A stretch of 64,000 bases of DNA from assembly GCF_008119785.1 (NCBI RefSeq), contig NZ_VSFA01000014.1, positions 1 through 64,000 on the forward strand. Reading direction: 5' to 3'. Below, in pieces: positions 36,233 to 45,866 of the stretch. Position numbers and translations under genes: made by a program. The notes under the pieces are model-generated. The model saw only the letters and a program-made list of their open reading frames with translations. It was not told the origin of the DNA and did not search any database. This DNA is from Micromonospora sp. MP36. Lineage in GTDB: Bacteria > Actinomycetota > Actinomycetes > Mycobacteriales > Micromonosporaceae. Position 1 is the stretch's first letter. Every line of letters begins with the position of its first letter.

Positions 36233-36967
36233 CTACCAGCGGCCGAGGCGGGCGGCGAGCACGCTGAGCGCGGCGACGCCGGCGGTGGAGGTACGCAGCA
36301 CCGACGGGCCGAGCCGGACGGTACGCGCGCCGGCCTCGCCGAAGGCGGACAGCTCGGGCGGGGCGATGCCGCCCTCCGGGCCGACCACCAGCACGATCTC
36401 GCCGGTCTCCGGCAGCGCGGCGGTGGCCAGCCGCTCCTCGGCCTCCTCGTGCAGCACGAACGCGGTGGCTGCCCCGGCGATCCGCCGGGCCACCGTCGCG
36501 GTGGACTCGTCGGGCGTGCCGGCCACGATCGGCAGCCAGGCGCGCCGGGCCTGCTTGGCCGCCTCGCGGGCGGTGGCCGCCCACTTCTCCCGGGCCCGTA
36601 CGCCCCGGTCGCCGCGCCACTGCACGACCGAGCGGGACGCCGCCCAGGGGACGATCTCGTCCACCCCGACCTCGGTCATCGCCTGCACGGCCAGCTCACC
36701 CCGGTCGCCCTTGGCGATGCCCTGCACCACCACGAGCCGGGGGACGGACGCGTCGACGTACCCCCGGGTGGTGACCGCCAGGTCGAGGGTGCCCCGGCCG
36801 ACGGCGGTGACCACCGCGGCGGCGGTGCCGCCCCGGCCGTCGGCGAGCAGCAACTCCTCGCCGACCCGCAGCCGCTGCACGGTGGCGGCGTGGTGCCCCT
36901 CCGGGCCGTCGAGCGTCACCGTGTCACCGGTGGGCAGCGCGTCGACCAGGAACAGCGGCGCCGACAC
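36233..36967 (-). CDS. rsmE: 16S rRNA m3U1498 methyltransferase
   Basis: 244 residues with the RsmE PUA-like N terminus (TVTLDGPEGHHAATVQRLRVGEE) and the SPOUT knot at the end (VVGPEGGIAPPELSAF and RLGPSVLRTSTAGVAALSVLAARLGRW). SAM-dependent N3 methylation of U1498. GTG start 1 nt after the dnaJ stop; the dnaJ-rsmE pair is common in actinobacteria. Confidence 0.95.
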   Translation of the reverse strand: MSAPLFLVDALPTGDTVTLDGPEGHHAATVQRLRVGEELLLADGRGGTAAAVVTAVGRGTLDLAVTTRGYVDASVPRLVVVQGIAKGDRGELAVQAMTEVGVDEIVPWAASRSVVQWRGDRGVRAREKWAATAREAAKQARRAWLPIVAGTPDESTATVARRIAGAATAFVLHEEAEERLATAALPETGEIVLVVGPEGGIAPPELSAFGEAGARTVRLGPSVLRTSTAGVAALSVLAARLGRW

Positions 36968-36968
36968 C

Positions 36969-38129
36969 TCAGGCGTGCCCGTTGAAGGCGTCGCGCATCC
37001 GGGAGAAGAAGCCGCCCTGCTTGGTCAGCTCGGCGACCTCCTCGCCGCGGGTCTTGGCGAACTCGCGCAGCATCCGCTCCTGGTCCGCGTCGAGCTTCGT
37101 CGGGGTGCGCACGTCGAGGTGGACGTAGAGGTCGCCCCGCCCGGTGCCGCGCAGGTGCGGTACGCCGCGGGCGCGCAGCCGCAGGGTGCTGCCCGGCTGG
37201 GTGCCGGGCTTGACGTCCACCGTCTCCTCGCTGTCCAGCGTCTTGATGGTCAGCCGGGTGCCGAGCGCGGCGGCGGTCATCGGCACGGTGACCCGGCAGT
37301 GCAGGTCGTCGCCCTTGCGGGAGTAGACGTCGTGCGGCCGCTCGTGGATCTCCACGTAGAGGTCGCCGGCGGTGCCGCCACCCGGGCCGACCTCACCCTG
37401 CTGGGCCAGCCGGATCCGCATGCCGTCCTCGACCCCGGCGGGGATCTTGACGGTGAGGGAGCGGCGGGTCCGCACCCGGCCGTCCCCGGCGCAGGTCGGG
37501 CAGGGGTGCGGGATGGTGGTGCCGTAGCCCTGGCAGACCGTGCACGGCCGGGCCGAGACCACCTGGCCGAGGAAGGTCCGCTGCACCGACTGCACCTCGC
37601 CCCGACCCCCGCACGCCTCGCAGGTGGCGAGGTGGGTGCCGGCCGCGGTGCCCGCGCCGGAGCAGGTGGTGCAGAGCACGGCGGTGTCGACGGTGATCGG
37701 GGCCTCGACGCCGAACGCGGTCTCGTGCAGATCCAGTTCGAGCCGCAGGATCGCGTCCGCACCCGGCCGGGTACGCGGACGCGGCCCCCGGCTGCCGCCG
37801 GCCGCGCCACCGAAGAACGCGTCCATGATGTCCTGGAACCCGACGAACGGGCCGGCGCCGCCCGGGCCGCCCGGACCTGCGCCCCCGCCGCCGGGCGCGA
37901 GCGGGTCGCCGCCCAGGTCGACGATCTGCCGTTTCCGGTCGTCCGAGAGAACCTCGTACGCGGCGTTGATGTCCTTGAACTTCTCCTGTGCCTCCGGGTC
38001 CGGATTGACGTCCGGGTGGAACTGCCGCGCCAGCTTGCGGTAGGCGCGCTTGATCTCGTCGTCGGAGGCGTCCCGGCTCACGCCGAGAATGCCGTAGTAG
38101 TCCCTGGCCACTGCGTTCGGTGTCCCCAT
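36969..38129 (-). CDS. dnaJ: Chaperone DnaJ
   Basis: 386 residues. J domain with HPD ([11 protein letters not shown]), a short Gly-rich linker, a zinc domain with four CxxCxGxG-type repeats ([32 protein letters not shown]), and a C-terminal substrate domain. Stimulates DnaK. ATG 38129 is used; GTG at the codon giving [10 protein letters not shown] is an alternative start. Second gene of the hrcA operon, so it is expected to be under HrcA/CIRCE control. Confidence 0.96.
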   Translation of the reverse strand: MGTPNAVARDYYGILGVSRDASDDEIKRAYRKLARQFHPDVNPDPEAQEKFKDINAAYEVLSDDRKRQIVDLGGDPLAPGGGGAGPGGPGGAGPFVGFQDIMDAFFGGAAGGSRGPRPRTRPGADAILRLELDLHETAFGVEAPITVDTAVLCTTCSGAGTAAGTHLATCEACGGRGEVQSVQRTFLGQVVSARPCTVCQGYGTTIPHPCPTCAGDGRVRTRRSLTVKIPAGVEDGMRIRLAQQGEVGPGGGTAGDLYVEIHERPHDVYSRKGDDLHCRVTVPMTAAALGTRLTIKTLDSEETVDVKPGTQPGSTLRLRARGVPHLRGTGRGDLYVHLDVRTPTKLDADQERMLREFAKTRGEEVAELTKQGGFFSRMRDAFNGHA

Positions 38130-38184
38130 TTTCGTCTCGCGTTGCGCGGTCGTCGGCCGTGCGCCGGCCGGCGGCCCTGACTGG

Positions 38185-39207
38185 TCAGTTCTGGGCCAGC
38201 AGATCGCCCACGTAGCGTGCCACGGCCCGCACCGTGGCGATGGTGCCGGGGTAGTCCATCCGGGTCGGTCCGAGCACGCCGAGGCCACCGACGATGGTGC
38301 TGCCGGGGCCGTACCCGGTGCTCACCACGGAGGCGGCGCGCAGGTTGTCGATCTCGTTCTCGTCGCCGATCAGCACCCGGGTGGTGCTCGGCTCGGCCTC
38401 GCCGATGAGCTTGAGCAGCACGACCTCCTCCTCGAGCGCCTCGAGGATGGGGCGCAGCGAACCCTGGAAGTCCAGCAGGCCACCGCGGGTGAGGTTGGCG
38501 GTGCCGGCCAGCGCGATGCGCTCCTCGTGCCGTTCGACCAGCGTCTCTAGCAGCACGCTGGAGAGCGTGGCCATGGCCGGGCGCAGGTGCGGCGCGGACT
38601 CGTCCACCAGCGCCTGGACCAGCGGCGGGGTCTCCGACAGCGGGCTGCCGACCAGCTTCTCGTTGACCAGCCGGCGCAGGTCCGTGACGTCGTCGGCGGG
38701 GAGCGGCCCGGGCAGCTCGACCAGCCGCTGCTCGACCCGCCCGGTGTCGGCGATCATGACCACCATCAGCCGGGTGGTGGAGATCGGCACCAGTTCCAGG
38801 TGGCGCACCTTGGAGCGGGCCAGGCTCGGGTACTGCACCACGGCGACCTGCCGGGTGAGCTGGGCCAGCAGCCGGACCGTCCGGTGCACCACGTCGTCCA
38901 GGTCGACCGCGCCGACCAGGAAGCGCTCGATGGCCCGCCGTTCGGCGGGGCTGAGCGGCTTGACCCGGGAGAGCCGGTCGACGAAGAGCCGGTAGCCCCG
39001 GTCGGTCGGCACCCGGCCGGCGCTGGTGTGCGGCTGCCGGATGTAGCCCTCGTCCTCCAGCACCGCCATGTCGTTGCGGACCGTGGCCGGGGAGACGCCC
39101 AGCTGGTGGCGCTCGACGAGGGCCTTGCTGCCCACGGGCTCCTGCGTGGCGACGTAGTCCTCGACGATCGCGCGCAGCACCTCGAGCTTGCGGTCGTCGA
39201 GACCCAT
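38185..39207 (-). CDS. hrcA: Heat-inducible repressor HrcA
   Basis: 340 residues. Winged helix at the N terminus ([33 protein letters not shown]), then a GAF-like dimerisation region and an inserted domain. Binds CIRCE elements; its folding depends on GroEL. ATG 39207 has a perfect AGGAGG 6 nt upstream. A CIRCE element sits 86 nt before the start, giving autoregulation. Followed by dnaJ and rsmE. Confidence 0.97.
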   Translation of the reverse strand: MGLDDRKLEVLRAIVEDYVATQEPVGSKALVERHQLGVSPATVRNDMAVLEDEGYIRQPHTSAGRVPTDRGYRLFVDRLSRVKPLSPAERRAIERFLVGAVDLDDVVHRTVRLLAQLTRQVAVVQYPSLARSKVRHLELVPISTTRLMVVMIADTGRVEQRLVELPGPLPADDVTDLRRLVNEKLVGSPLSETPPLVQALVDESAPHLRPAMATLSSVLLETLVERHEERIALAGTANLTRGGLLDFQGSLRPILEALEEEVVLLKLIGEAEPSTTRVLIGDENEIDNLRAASVVSTGYGPGSTIVGGLGVLGPTRMDYPGTIATVRAVARYVGDLLAQN

Positions 39208-39292
39208 CTCCCCACCTCCTGACGCACCTCGGCCCGCCGGCACCCGGCGCAACCCAGTCTCGACCAGGCGGCACGCGGTGCCGACTGAGCGT

Positions 39293-39319
39293 CTGGCACT
39301 CGACTGTAGCGAGTGCCAG
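39293..39319. promoter_or_regulatory. CIRCE element
   Basis: CTGGCACTC, nine spacer bases, GAGTGCCAG: the known TTAGCACTC-N9-GAGTGCTAA operator with compensating changes in the outer bases. Palindrome is perfect over 9 + 9 bp. It controls hrcA-dnaJ-rsmE and is also in range of the divergent DUF4870 gene. Confidence 0.95.
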
Positions 39320-39468
39320 TCTACGTCGGCGTGCCCGCCGACGCGATGATCAGCGCTGGACCTCCGGTGCGGCCCGCCGCACAGTCACCCCGCCTGGGCC
39401 GAACAGTCGGACATCCCGGGCGATCTTGCTCTGGTGCGCCCTTGCCCACGGGACCTACCGTGACGTCC

Positions 39469-40086
39469 ATGACTGAACCTCCTCGCCCTCCTGGAGCGGG
39501 GGACTCCGGCGCCCAGCCGCCGGAGGCGACCCCGCCGTCGGCACCGTTCGGCTCGTCGGCGGACGAGTCCCCCACCGCACCACTGTCCGGCGCACCGGGG
39601 GCGGGCGGCTATCCCCCGCCCGGTGGCTATCCGCCGCCCTCCGGTGGCCAGCCGCCGTCGGGTGGCTACCCGCCTCCGGGCGGCCACGCCGCGCCCGGCG
39701 CCGGCTACCCGACCGGCGGCGCGTACGGGCCGCCCGCCGGCTACCCCACCAACGATGACAAGACCTGGGCCCTGGTCGCGCACTTCGGCGGCGCTGCCGG
39801 CGCCCTGATCAGCTTCGGCCCGTTGGGCTTCGTCGCCCCGCTCATCGCGTACCTGGCCCGCGGTCAGCAGTCGCCGGCGGTCCGGGCGCACGCCCTGGCC
39901 GCGCTGAACTTCCAGATCCTCTGGTCGATCATCGCGTTCGTGCTGCTCTTCGTGAGCTGGTGCCTGCTCTTCCTGCCCAGCATCGCGGTCGTGGTGATCC
40001 AGATCCTGTTCGGGATCATCGCCGGCATGAAGGCCAACGAGGGGCAGCTCTACCGCTACCCGATGTCCGCCAGCTTCATCAAGTGA
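39469..40086 (+). CDS. DUF4870 membrane protein with Pro/Gly/Tyr-rich N-terminal region
   Basis: 205 residues. The first 100 are repeats of the type GGYPPPGG and PPSGG, low-complexity and probably cytoplasmic. A DUF4870/Tic20-like membrane domain follows, with three to four helices (TWALVAHFGGAAGALISFGPLGFVAPLIAYLARG, then LNFQILWSII). ATG 39469. Divergent from hrcA and ended by a clean hairpin. Role unknown. Confidence 0.88.
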   Translation: MTEPPRPPGAGDSGAQPPEATPPSAPFGSSADESPTAPLSGAPGAGGYPPPGGYPPPSGGQPPSGGYPPPGGHAAPGAGYPTGGAYGPPAGYPTNDDKTWALVAHFGGAAGALISFGPLGFVAPLIAYLARGQQSPAVRAHALAALNFQILWSIIAFVLLFVSWCLLFLPSIAVVVIQILFGIIAGMKANEGQLYRYPMSASFIK

Positions 40087-40091
40087 TCCCG

Positions 40092-40117
40092 CCCGGCCGG
40101 CCTCCGGGCCGGCCGGG
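40092..40117. terminator. Bidirectional terminator between DUF4870 and hemW
   Basis: Perfect 10-bp stem CCCGGCCGGC/GCCGGCCGGG with a 6-nt loop between two convergent stops. Confidence 0.75.
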
Positions 40118-40126
40118 TGCGATCGT

Positions 40127-41350
40127 TCAGGGCAGCAGGTCGCGGACCACCGCGTCGGCCAGCAGCCGGCCGCGCAGGGTGAGCACGGCCCGCCCGGTCG
40201 CGTACGCGCCGGGGGCCAGCAGGCCGTCGGCCAGCGCGCGCTCGGCACCGGCCCGGCCGGCCGGGTCCAGCACGTCCAGCGGCAGGCCGGTGGCGAGCCG
40301 CAGCCGCAGCATCACGTCCTCCATGTGCGCCTCGTCGGCGGTGAGCACCTCCCGGGCCAGGCCGGGCGACTCCCCGCCGGCCAGGCGCTGGGCGTACGTG
40401 CTGGGGTGCTTGACGTTCCACCAGCGCACCCCGCCGACGTGGCTGTGCGCGCCCGGGCCGAGGCCCCACCAGTCGGCGCCGGTCCAGTAGAGCAGGTTGT
40501 GCCGGCACCGGGCCGCCGCGGAGCGGGCCCAGTTGGAGACCTCGTACCAGGAGAAACCGGCCGTGTCGAGGGCGGCCTCCGCGGCCAGGTAGCGGTCCGC
40601 CGCCACGTCGTCGCTCGGGTACGGCAGCTCGCCGCGGCGCATCCGCGCGGCCAGCCGGGTGCCGTCCTCCACGATCAGGGCGTACGCGCTGACGTGGTCC
40701 ACGCCCGCGGCCACCACCTGGTCCAGCGAGGCGGCGAAGTCCGCGGCGGTCTCCCCCGGCGTGCCGTAGATCAGGTCCAGGTTCACGTGGTCGAAGCCGG
40801 CGTCCCGCGCCTCCAGGGCGGCGGCGGTGGCCCGGCCGGCGCTGTGCTGCCGGTTGAGGACGGCCAGCACCCCGGGCGCGGCGGACTGCATGCCGAGCGA
40901 GATCCGGGTGTAGCCGGCCGCCCGCAGCGCCTTCAGCGACTCGGGGGTGACGGACTCGGGGTTGGCCTCGGTGGTCACCTCGGCGTCGGCGGCCAGCCCC
41001 CAGGTGCGGTCGATGCCGTCGAGGATCCGGGCCAGATCGTCGGCGGGGAGCAGGGTGGGCGTGCCGCCGCCCACGAAGACGGTGTCCACCCGGGGCGGCG
41101 GGGTGTCGCCCAGCACCCGGCCGGCGAGGGCCAGTTCGGCCAGCACCGTGTCGGCGTAGGTCTCCCGGCCGGCACCGCCGCCCAGCTCGGCGGCGGTGTA
41201 CGTGTTGAAGTCGCAGTAGCCGCACCGGCTGGCGCAGAACGGGACGTGCACGTACACGCCGAAGCCGCGGGCGCCGACGGCGCGGCGGGCGGCAGCGGGC
41301 AGCGATCCGTCGCGCGGGACGGATTCGCCTTCTGGAAGGACGCCGGGCAT
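40127..41350 (-). CDS. hemW: HemW radical SAM protein (coproporphyrinogen III oxidase-like)
   Basis: 407 residues. Radical SAM cluster motif CASRCGYCDF (CxxxCxxC, about residues 40-49), then VFVGGGTPTLL, ISLGMQS, and DLIYGTPGET. The C-terminal HemN-like domain contains NLLYWTGADWWGLGPGAHSHVGG. HemW is now regarded as a heme chaperone rather than a coproporphyrinogen oxidase. ATG 41350. It is divergent from an enoyl-CoA hydratase gene, with 19 bp between starts. Confidence 0.93.
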   Translation of the reverse strand: MPGVLPEGESVPRDGSLPAAARRAVGARGFGVYVHVPFCASRCGYCDFNTYTAAELGGGAGRETYADTVLAELALAGRVLGDTPPPRVDTVFVGGGTPTLLPADDLARILDGIDRTWGLAADAEVTTEANPESVTPESLKALRAAGYTRISLGMQSAAPGVLAVLNRQHSAGRATAAALEARDAGFDHVNLDLIYGTPGETAADFAASLDQVVAAGVDHVSAYALIVEDGTRLAARMRRGELPYPSDDVAADRYLAAEAALDTAGFSWYEVSNWARSAAARCRHNLLYWTGADWWGLGPGAHSHVGGVRWWNVKHPSTYAQRLAGGESPGLAREVLTADEAHMEDVMLRLRLATGLPLDVLDPAGRAGAERALADGLLAPGAYATGRAVLTLRGRLLADAVVRDLLP

Positions 41351-41369
41351 GGCCACTAGTGTGCCCGGC

Positions 41370-42155
41370 ATGACCTCTCCGGACGCTCTCGTGCGGGTCA
41401 CCACGGCCCGTGGGGTGACCACCCTCACCCTGGACAGCCCGCACAACCGCAACGCGCTCTCCACCCCGCTGATGACCGAGCTGCTGGCCGGGCTCGCCAC
41501 GGCGGCCGCCGACGACGCGGTCCGGGCGATCGTGCTGGACCACACCGGCCCGGTCTTCTGCTCCGGGGCGGACCTGAAGGAGACCGCCGCCGCGTACGCC
41601 AGCGGGACGGTGCCGGCCGGGATGCTGGGCGACGTGCTGGTGGCGGTCCGGGAGTGCCCGAAGCCGGTGCTGGCGAAGGTGGCCGGGCCGGCGCGGGCCG
41701 GCGGGCTGGGGCTGATCGCCGCGGCCGACCTGGCGGTCTGCGCCGAGGAGGCGACGTTCGCCTTCACCGAGGTCCGGATCGGGGTGATCCCGGCGGTGAT
41801 CTCGGCGACCGTGCTGCCTCGGCTGCACCCCCGGGCCGCCGCCGAGCTGTACCTGACCGGCGACACCTTCGACGGCCGGCGGGCCGCCGAGATCGGTCTG
41901 GTGACCGCCGCGGTGCCGGCGAGCGACCTGGACGCCGCGGTGGAGCGCTACTGCGCGTCGCTGGTCAAGGGGGCACCGCGGGCCCTCGCCGGTGCCAAGG
42001 AGCTGCTGCGCCGGCCGGCCGCGACCGACCTGCGCGCGGAGATCGCCGAGTTGGCCGCGCTGTCCACCGGGTACTTCCTCTCGGCCGAGGGCCGGGAGGG
42101 CGTGGCCGCGTTCCGGGAGAAACGGCCGGCGGCCTGGGTGCCCAGCGGAGACTGA
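41370..42155 (+). CDS. Enoyl-CoA hydratase/isomerase family protein
   Basis: 261 residues of the crotonase fold: LTLDSPHNRNALSTPLM, FCSGADLKETAAAYASG (oxyanion loop), and AGGLGLIAAADLAVC (the second half of the active site). Acts on enoyl-CoA thioesters. ATG 41370; an in-frame ATG at 41349 overlaps the hemW start codon. No operon partner follows, so the pathway is unclear. Confidence 0.9.
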   Translation: MTSPDALVRVTTARGVTTLTLDSPHNRNALSTPLMTELLAGLATAAADDAVRAIVLDHTGPVFCSGADLKETAAAYASGTVPAGMLGDVLVAVRECPKPVLAKVAGPARAGGLGLIAAADLAVCAEEATFAFTEVRIGVIPAVISATVLPRLHPRAAAELYLTGDTFDGRRAAEIGLVTAAVPASDLDAAVERYCASLVKGAPRALAGAKELLRRPAATDLRAEIAELAALSTGYFLSAEGREGVAAFREKRPAAWVPSGD

Positions 42156-42282
42156 GAGGCGACGGAGTCCGGTGCGCCGGACGCGCTCGGTGGCGGGACG
42201 GTGACGGGGCGCGCGGCAGCCGGTCGGAGGACCCGTCCGCCGTGGCGCGGGACGTACGCTTGTCGGACTGTCGGGACAGGGG

Positions 42283-43149
42283 GTGCGGGTGCGAACTCGG
42301 GTTGCAGTCGTGGCAGGCGGTGTGGTGGTGGCGGTCGTCGCCCTGCTCGGCGTCTATTTCGTCACGAAGCAGTTCGGGCAGCACCTCCGCCTGCCGACGG
42401 CCAGCCGGACCTGCACCGTCCAGGCCGACGGCCAGGTGGTGCTCAGCGCCGAGCAGATGGCCAACGCGGCCACGATCGCGGCGATCGGGGTGCAGCGGCG
42501 GATGCCCGAGCGGGCCGTGGTGGTGGCGCTGGCGACCGCGTACCAGGAGTCGCACCTGCGCAACATCGCGCACGGCGACCGGGACTCGCTGGGCCTGTTC
42601 CAGCAGCGCCCGAGCCAGGGCTGGGGCACCCCTGAGCAGATCCAGGACCCGCGCTACGCGGCGAAGAAGTTCTACGCCGCGCTGAAGAAGGTCAGGGGCT
42701 GGGAGGAGATGCGGGTCACCGAGGCCGCGCAGCGGGTGCAGCGGTCGGCCTACCCCGAGGCGTATCAGAAGTGGGCCGACGAGTCGGAGGTCCTCACCCG
42801 CGCGCTGCTCGGCGACGCGACCGGCGCGGTGGCCTGCACGGTCGGGCCGCAGCCGACGATGCGCGGCCCGGCCGCGGCGGCGGCCCTGGTGGAGAGCCTG
42901 ACCCAGGACTGGGGGCTGTCCGGCCTCACCCCGCCGACCGACCTGACCGGGTTCGCCGTCCCGGCGCCGGACAGCCGCAACGGCTGGCGGTACGCCCACT
43001 GGCTGGTCTCCCACGCCGACGACCACGGGGTGAAGCGGGTCCGCTTCGGTGACCTGGAGTGGACCGCCGAGCACGGCACCTGGGACCGGGTGAAGGGCAG
43101 CCGGGCCGCGTCGACCGAGGTGCTGACGGAGGTCTTCGCCGCGACGTGA
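42283..43149 (+). CDS. Membrane-anchored lysozyme-like protein
   Basis: 288 residues. One N-terminal membrane helix (AVVAGGVVVAVVALLGVYFV), then an extracytoplasmic domain. The middle has ALATAYQESHLRNIAHGDRDSLGLFQQRPSQGWGTPEQIQDPRYAAKKFY, a lytic-transglycosylase-like block in which the Glu of QESH is the expected catalytic acid. Other database entries for this family carry misleading transporter names. GTG 42283. Probably acts on the cell wall; activity not proven. Confidence 0.85.
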   Translation: MRVRTRVAVVAGGVVVAVVALLGVYFVTKQFGQHLRLPTASRTCTVQADGQVVLSAEQMANAATIAAIGVQRRMPERAVVVALATAYQESHLRNIAHGDRDSLGLFQQRPSQGWGTPEQIQDPRYAAKKFYAALKKVRGWEEMRVTEAAQRVQRSAYPEAYQKWADESEVLTRALLGDATGAVACTVGPQPTMRGPAAAAALVESLTQDWGLSGLTPPTDLTGFAVPAPDSRNGWRYAHWLVSHADDHGVKRVRFGDLEWTAEHGTWDRVKGSRAASTEVLTEVFAAT

Positions 43150-43276
43150 CCGGGCCCGGGCAGCGCGCCCGGGCAGCGCGTCCGGCAACCGACGGCGGCC
43201 AGCGTCCGGCGGCAGTCAGCGGCCAGCGGCCGGCGGCGGCCGGCAGCGGCCAGCGGCGGTCAACGGCCAGGGACGG
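43150..43276. repeat. Imperfect CAGCGGCCAGC-rich tandem stretch
   Basis: About 125 bp of variants of CAGCGGCCAGCGGC and CAGCGCG, intergenic between the lysozyme-like and MOSC genes. It is low-complexity, with no open frame of interest on either strand. Confidence 0.6.
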
Positions 43277-43921
43277 TCAGCGGTCGGCGGCGCCGAGGCG
43301 GCGGCGGACCTTCTCCCGGATCCGCTCGGGCAGCTCGGGCACGTCGGCCAGCCGGGGCAGCAGGTCGGGCTCCAGCGTGGTCGCCCGGAACACCTCGCCG
43401 ATGGTCACCCCGTGCGCCGGGCGGTCGACCACCTCGACCGGGTCGCCCGCGCCGATCTCGCCCTCACGCAGCACCCGCAGGTACGCCCCGGGCGCCGCCC
43501 GGCCGGTGAACCTCTTGATCAGGTCCGGTACGCCCCAGAAGCCGGCGAAGGTGGTGCACGGGGTGCGCGGCTTGGTCACCTCCAGCAGGGCGGAACCGGC
43601 CGCCCACCGTTCGCCGATGATCGCTCCGGTGACGTCCACCGCGCAGGTGGTGAGGTTCTCGCCGAAGGCGCCCGGGCGCAGCGGCCGGCCCACCTCGGTG
43701 GCCCACCAGCCGGCGTCCTCCTCGGCGTACGCGTACAGCGCCTGGTCGGGGCCGCCGTGGTGGGCCCGCTCGCCGATGAAGTCGCCGGCCAGCCCGTCGA
43801 ACCGGACCCGCACCGGGCCGTCGACCGGCCGCTTGTCGATGCCGCTGCGGCCGCTCGGGTCGCCCGCCCATTCCGCCTCGGTCACCACGCCCACGTTCAC
43901 CGCTGCCAGCCGTCCCGTCAT
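43277..43921 (-). CDS. MOSC domain protein (YiiM-like)
   Basis: 214 residues. N-terminal NVGVVTEAEW, then FDGLAGDFIGERAHHGGPDQALYAYAEEDAGWW, GAFGENLTT, and KPRTPCTTFAGFWG with the MOSC-conserved Cys. A 3-alpha tail domain ends it. MOSC proteins handle sulfur or molybdenum cofactor chemistry and reduce N-hydroxylated compounds. ATG 43921. Confidence 0.9.
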   Translation of the reverse strand: MTGRLAAVNVGVVTEAEWAGDPSGRSGIDKRPVDGPVRVRFDGLAGDFIGERAHHGGPDQALYAYAEEDAGWWATEVGRPLRPGAFGENLTTCAVDVTGAIIGERWAAGSALLEVTKPRTPCTTFAGFWGVPDLIKRFTGRAAPGAYLRVLREGEIGAGDPVEVVDRPAHGVTIGEVFRATTLEPDLLPRLADVPELPERIREKVRRRLGAADR

Positions 43922-43966
43922 GGCGGTGAGCCTACGGGCACCGTTCCGGCCGTAGAACCGCGCGTC

Positions 43967-44046
43967 AAGGCGGGGCCCCTGCTCGACCGGAGGCGTTGAG
44001 AAGGGGCCCCTGCTCGACCGGAGACGTCGAGAAGGGGACCCTGCCC
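43967..44046. repeat. Tandem AAGGGGCCCCTGCTCGACCGGAG repeats
   Basis: Two near-identical units of about 32 bp and a partial third (from 43967, about 43997 and 44030) lie between the MOSC gene and the ABC transporter. Related in core sequence to the 35207-35262 repeat. Confidence 0.75.
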
Positions 44047-44052
44047 TGCACC

Positions 44053-44883
44053 TCAGCCCTTGACGGCGCCGGAGACCAGGCCGGAGACCATCCGGCGCTG
44101 CACCAGCAGGAAGAACACGATCACCGGCAGGGTGAACAGCGTGGAGGCGGCCATCACCGAACCCCAGGCGGTGTCGTCCCGCCCGAAGAAGAACGTCATC
44201 GCCACCGGCAGGGTGTACTTCTGCTGGTCGTTGACGAAGGTGAGCGCGAAGATCAGCTCGTTCCACGCGGTGATGAAGGAGAAGATGCTGGTCGCCACCA
44301 GGCCGGGCGCGACCAGCGGGAAGAGAATCCGGCGGAAGGTCTGCGCCCGGCTGGCGCCGTCGATCGCCGCCGCCTCCTCCAATTCCTTGGGCACGGCGGC
44401 CACGAAGCCGCGCAGCATCCACACCGCGAACGGCAGCGAGAAGCCCAGGTACGTCAGGATCAGGCTGGGCAGGGTGTTGTAGAGCCCGAGCCGCTGGATC
44501 ATCAGGAACAGCGGGATGACCAGCGCCTCCAGCGGGATCATCTGCACCACGAGCAGCAGGATCAGGAAGCTGGTCCGCAGCCGGAACCGGAACCGGGCCA
44601 CCGCGGTCGCCGCGAGCAACGCGACCAGCGCGCTGAGCAGCACCGTCGCCACCGCGACGAGCGCGCTGTTGAGGAAGAAGTCGGTGAACGTCACACCCGG
44701 GATCAGGTTTCCGGTGAGGATCTCCCGGTAGTGCTCCAGGGTGGGCTCGGCCGGCACCGGACGCGGCGTCGCCGAGAAGATCTCCCGGTTGGGCTTCAAC
44801 GAGGTGGCGATCATCCAGTAGACCGGGAACGCCGCGAAGAGCGCGACCAGCAGACCGGCGCCGTTGAGGGCGACCTTCTTCAC
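44053..44883 (-). CDS. Sugar ABC transporter permease, MalG type
   Basis: 276 residues with six membrane helices and the EAA loop AVPKELEEAAAIDGASRAQTFRRILFPL. It begins KKVALNGAGLLVALFAAFPVYWMIATSLKPN, a MalG/CUT1-type start. GTG 44883 has AGGAGG upstream and overlaps the stop of the MalF-type gene (GTGA). Works with the two genes upstream; an ATPase such as a shared MsiK is expected elsewhere. Confidence 0.93.
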   Translation of the reverse strand: MKKVALNGAGLLVALFAAFPVYWMIATSLKPNREIFSATPRPVPAEPTLEHYREILTGNLIPGVTFTDFFLNSALVAVATVLLSALVALLAATAVARFRFRLRTSFLILLLVVQMIPLEALVIPLFLMIQRLGLYNTLPSLILTYLGFSLPFAVWMLRGFVAAVPKELEEAAAIDGASRAQTFRRILFPLVAPGLVATSIFSFITAWNELIFALTFVNDQQKYTLPVAMTFFFGRDDTAWGSVMAASTLFTLPVIVFFLLVQRRMVSGLVSGAVKG

Positions 44884-45866
44884 GACTCGTCCTCCTGCCG
44901 GAGCACCATGCGGACGTACACACCGGTCACCACGAGCAGGATCAGGGTGAGGATGACCGCGATCGCCGACCCGAGGCCGTACTTGGGCGGCGGCGAGAAC
45001 GCCTCCGCGTACGAGTAGATCGAGAGCATGAACGTCGGCCGGTCCTGGGTGCCGCCGGCCAGCACGAACTGCTGGGTGAAGACCTTGAAGTCCCAGATCG
45101 TGGAGAGCACCACGAGGATGCCGAAGACCGGGCGCAGCATCGGGAAGGTCACCGACCAGAAGACCCGCCACGGCCCGGCGCCGTCCACCCGGGCCGCCTC
45201 CTGCAACTCGCTCGGCACGCTCTTCAGCCCGGCCAGCACGCTCACCGCGATGAACGGGAATGAGTGCCAGACCACCACCAGGGTCAGGATCGCGAAGAAC
45301 AGCAGCGGGTCGTTGAACCAGCCGTAGCCGGTCCAGTCACTGCGCCCGAAGAGCGTGGTGGACAGGCCGTCCGGGAGCTTGTTGAACAGCCAGGTGACCA
45401 GGCCACTGGTGTCGTCGAAGATCCATTTCCAGACGATGGTGCCGGTCAGCGCCGGGGTGGCCCAGGCCAGCATCACGCAACTGGCGACGAAGGTGGCCAT
45501 CTTCCGGCCGAGGCGGTTGAGCAGCAGCCCGACCAGGGTGCCGAGGATCATCGTGAGCGCCACGTTGGCCACCGCGAACAGCACGGTGTTGCGCAGGACC
45601 GTACGGAAGAACGGATCGCCGAGGATCTGTGCGTAGTTGGCCAGGCCCACCCACGGCCACTCGCGGTCCCCCCGCAGTTGCCGGACGCTGTCCAGCTTGT
45701 AGAAGGACATCATCACGACCTGGCCGAGCGGCCAGAGCAGCAGCACCGCGATGACGGCCAGGCAGGGCAGGAGCAACAGGTACGGGAGGCGGTCCACCCG
45801 GCGACGCCGCCGCGCGGGGGTCTCCCGCGCGGCGGACGTGCCGGTGGCCTCGGTCAGCGTGGTCAC
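44880..45866 (-). CDS. Sugar ABC transporter permease, MalF type
   Basis: 328 residues: about 25 disordered basic residues (ARETPARRRRRVDRL), then six helices. EAA loop VPSELQEAARVDGAGPWRVFWSVTFPM, and DPLLFFAILTLVVVWHSFPFIAVSVLAGLK precedes it. GTG 45866 overlaps the stop of the binding protein (GTGA). Middle gene of a three-gene CUT1 importer. Confidence 0.93.
   Translation of the reverse strand: MTTLTEATGTSAARETPARRRRRVDRLPYLLLLPCLAVIAVLLLWPLGQVVMMSFYKLDSVRQLRGDREWPWVGLANYAQILGDPFFRTVLRNTVLFAVANVALTMILGTLVGLLLNRLGRKMATFVASCVMLAWATPALTGTIVWKWIFDDTSGLVTWLFNKLPDGLSTTLFGRSDWTGYGWFNDPLLFFAILTLVVVWHSFPFIAVSVLAGLKSVPSELQEAARVDGAGPWRVFWSVTFPMLRPVFGILVVLSTIWDFKVFTQQFVLAGGTQDRPTFMLSIYSYAEAFSPPPKYGLGSAIAVILTLILLVVTGVYVRMVLRQEDES

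Noticed and set aside
39590..39760. Short repeats that could be taken for a CRISPR or DNA repeat array
   Set aside because: They are codon repeats for Gly-Tyr-Pro-Pro units in the DUF4870 protein; no spacers of equal length.
43922..44923. Fusion of the MOSC frame with upstream transporter sequence
   Set aside because: The extra codons are antiphase to the MalG-type permease; ATG 43921 starts the MOSC domain.
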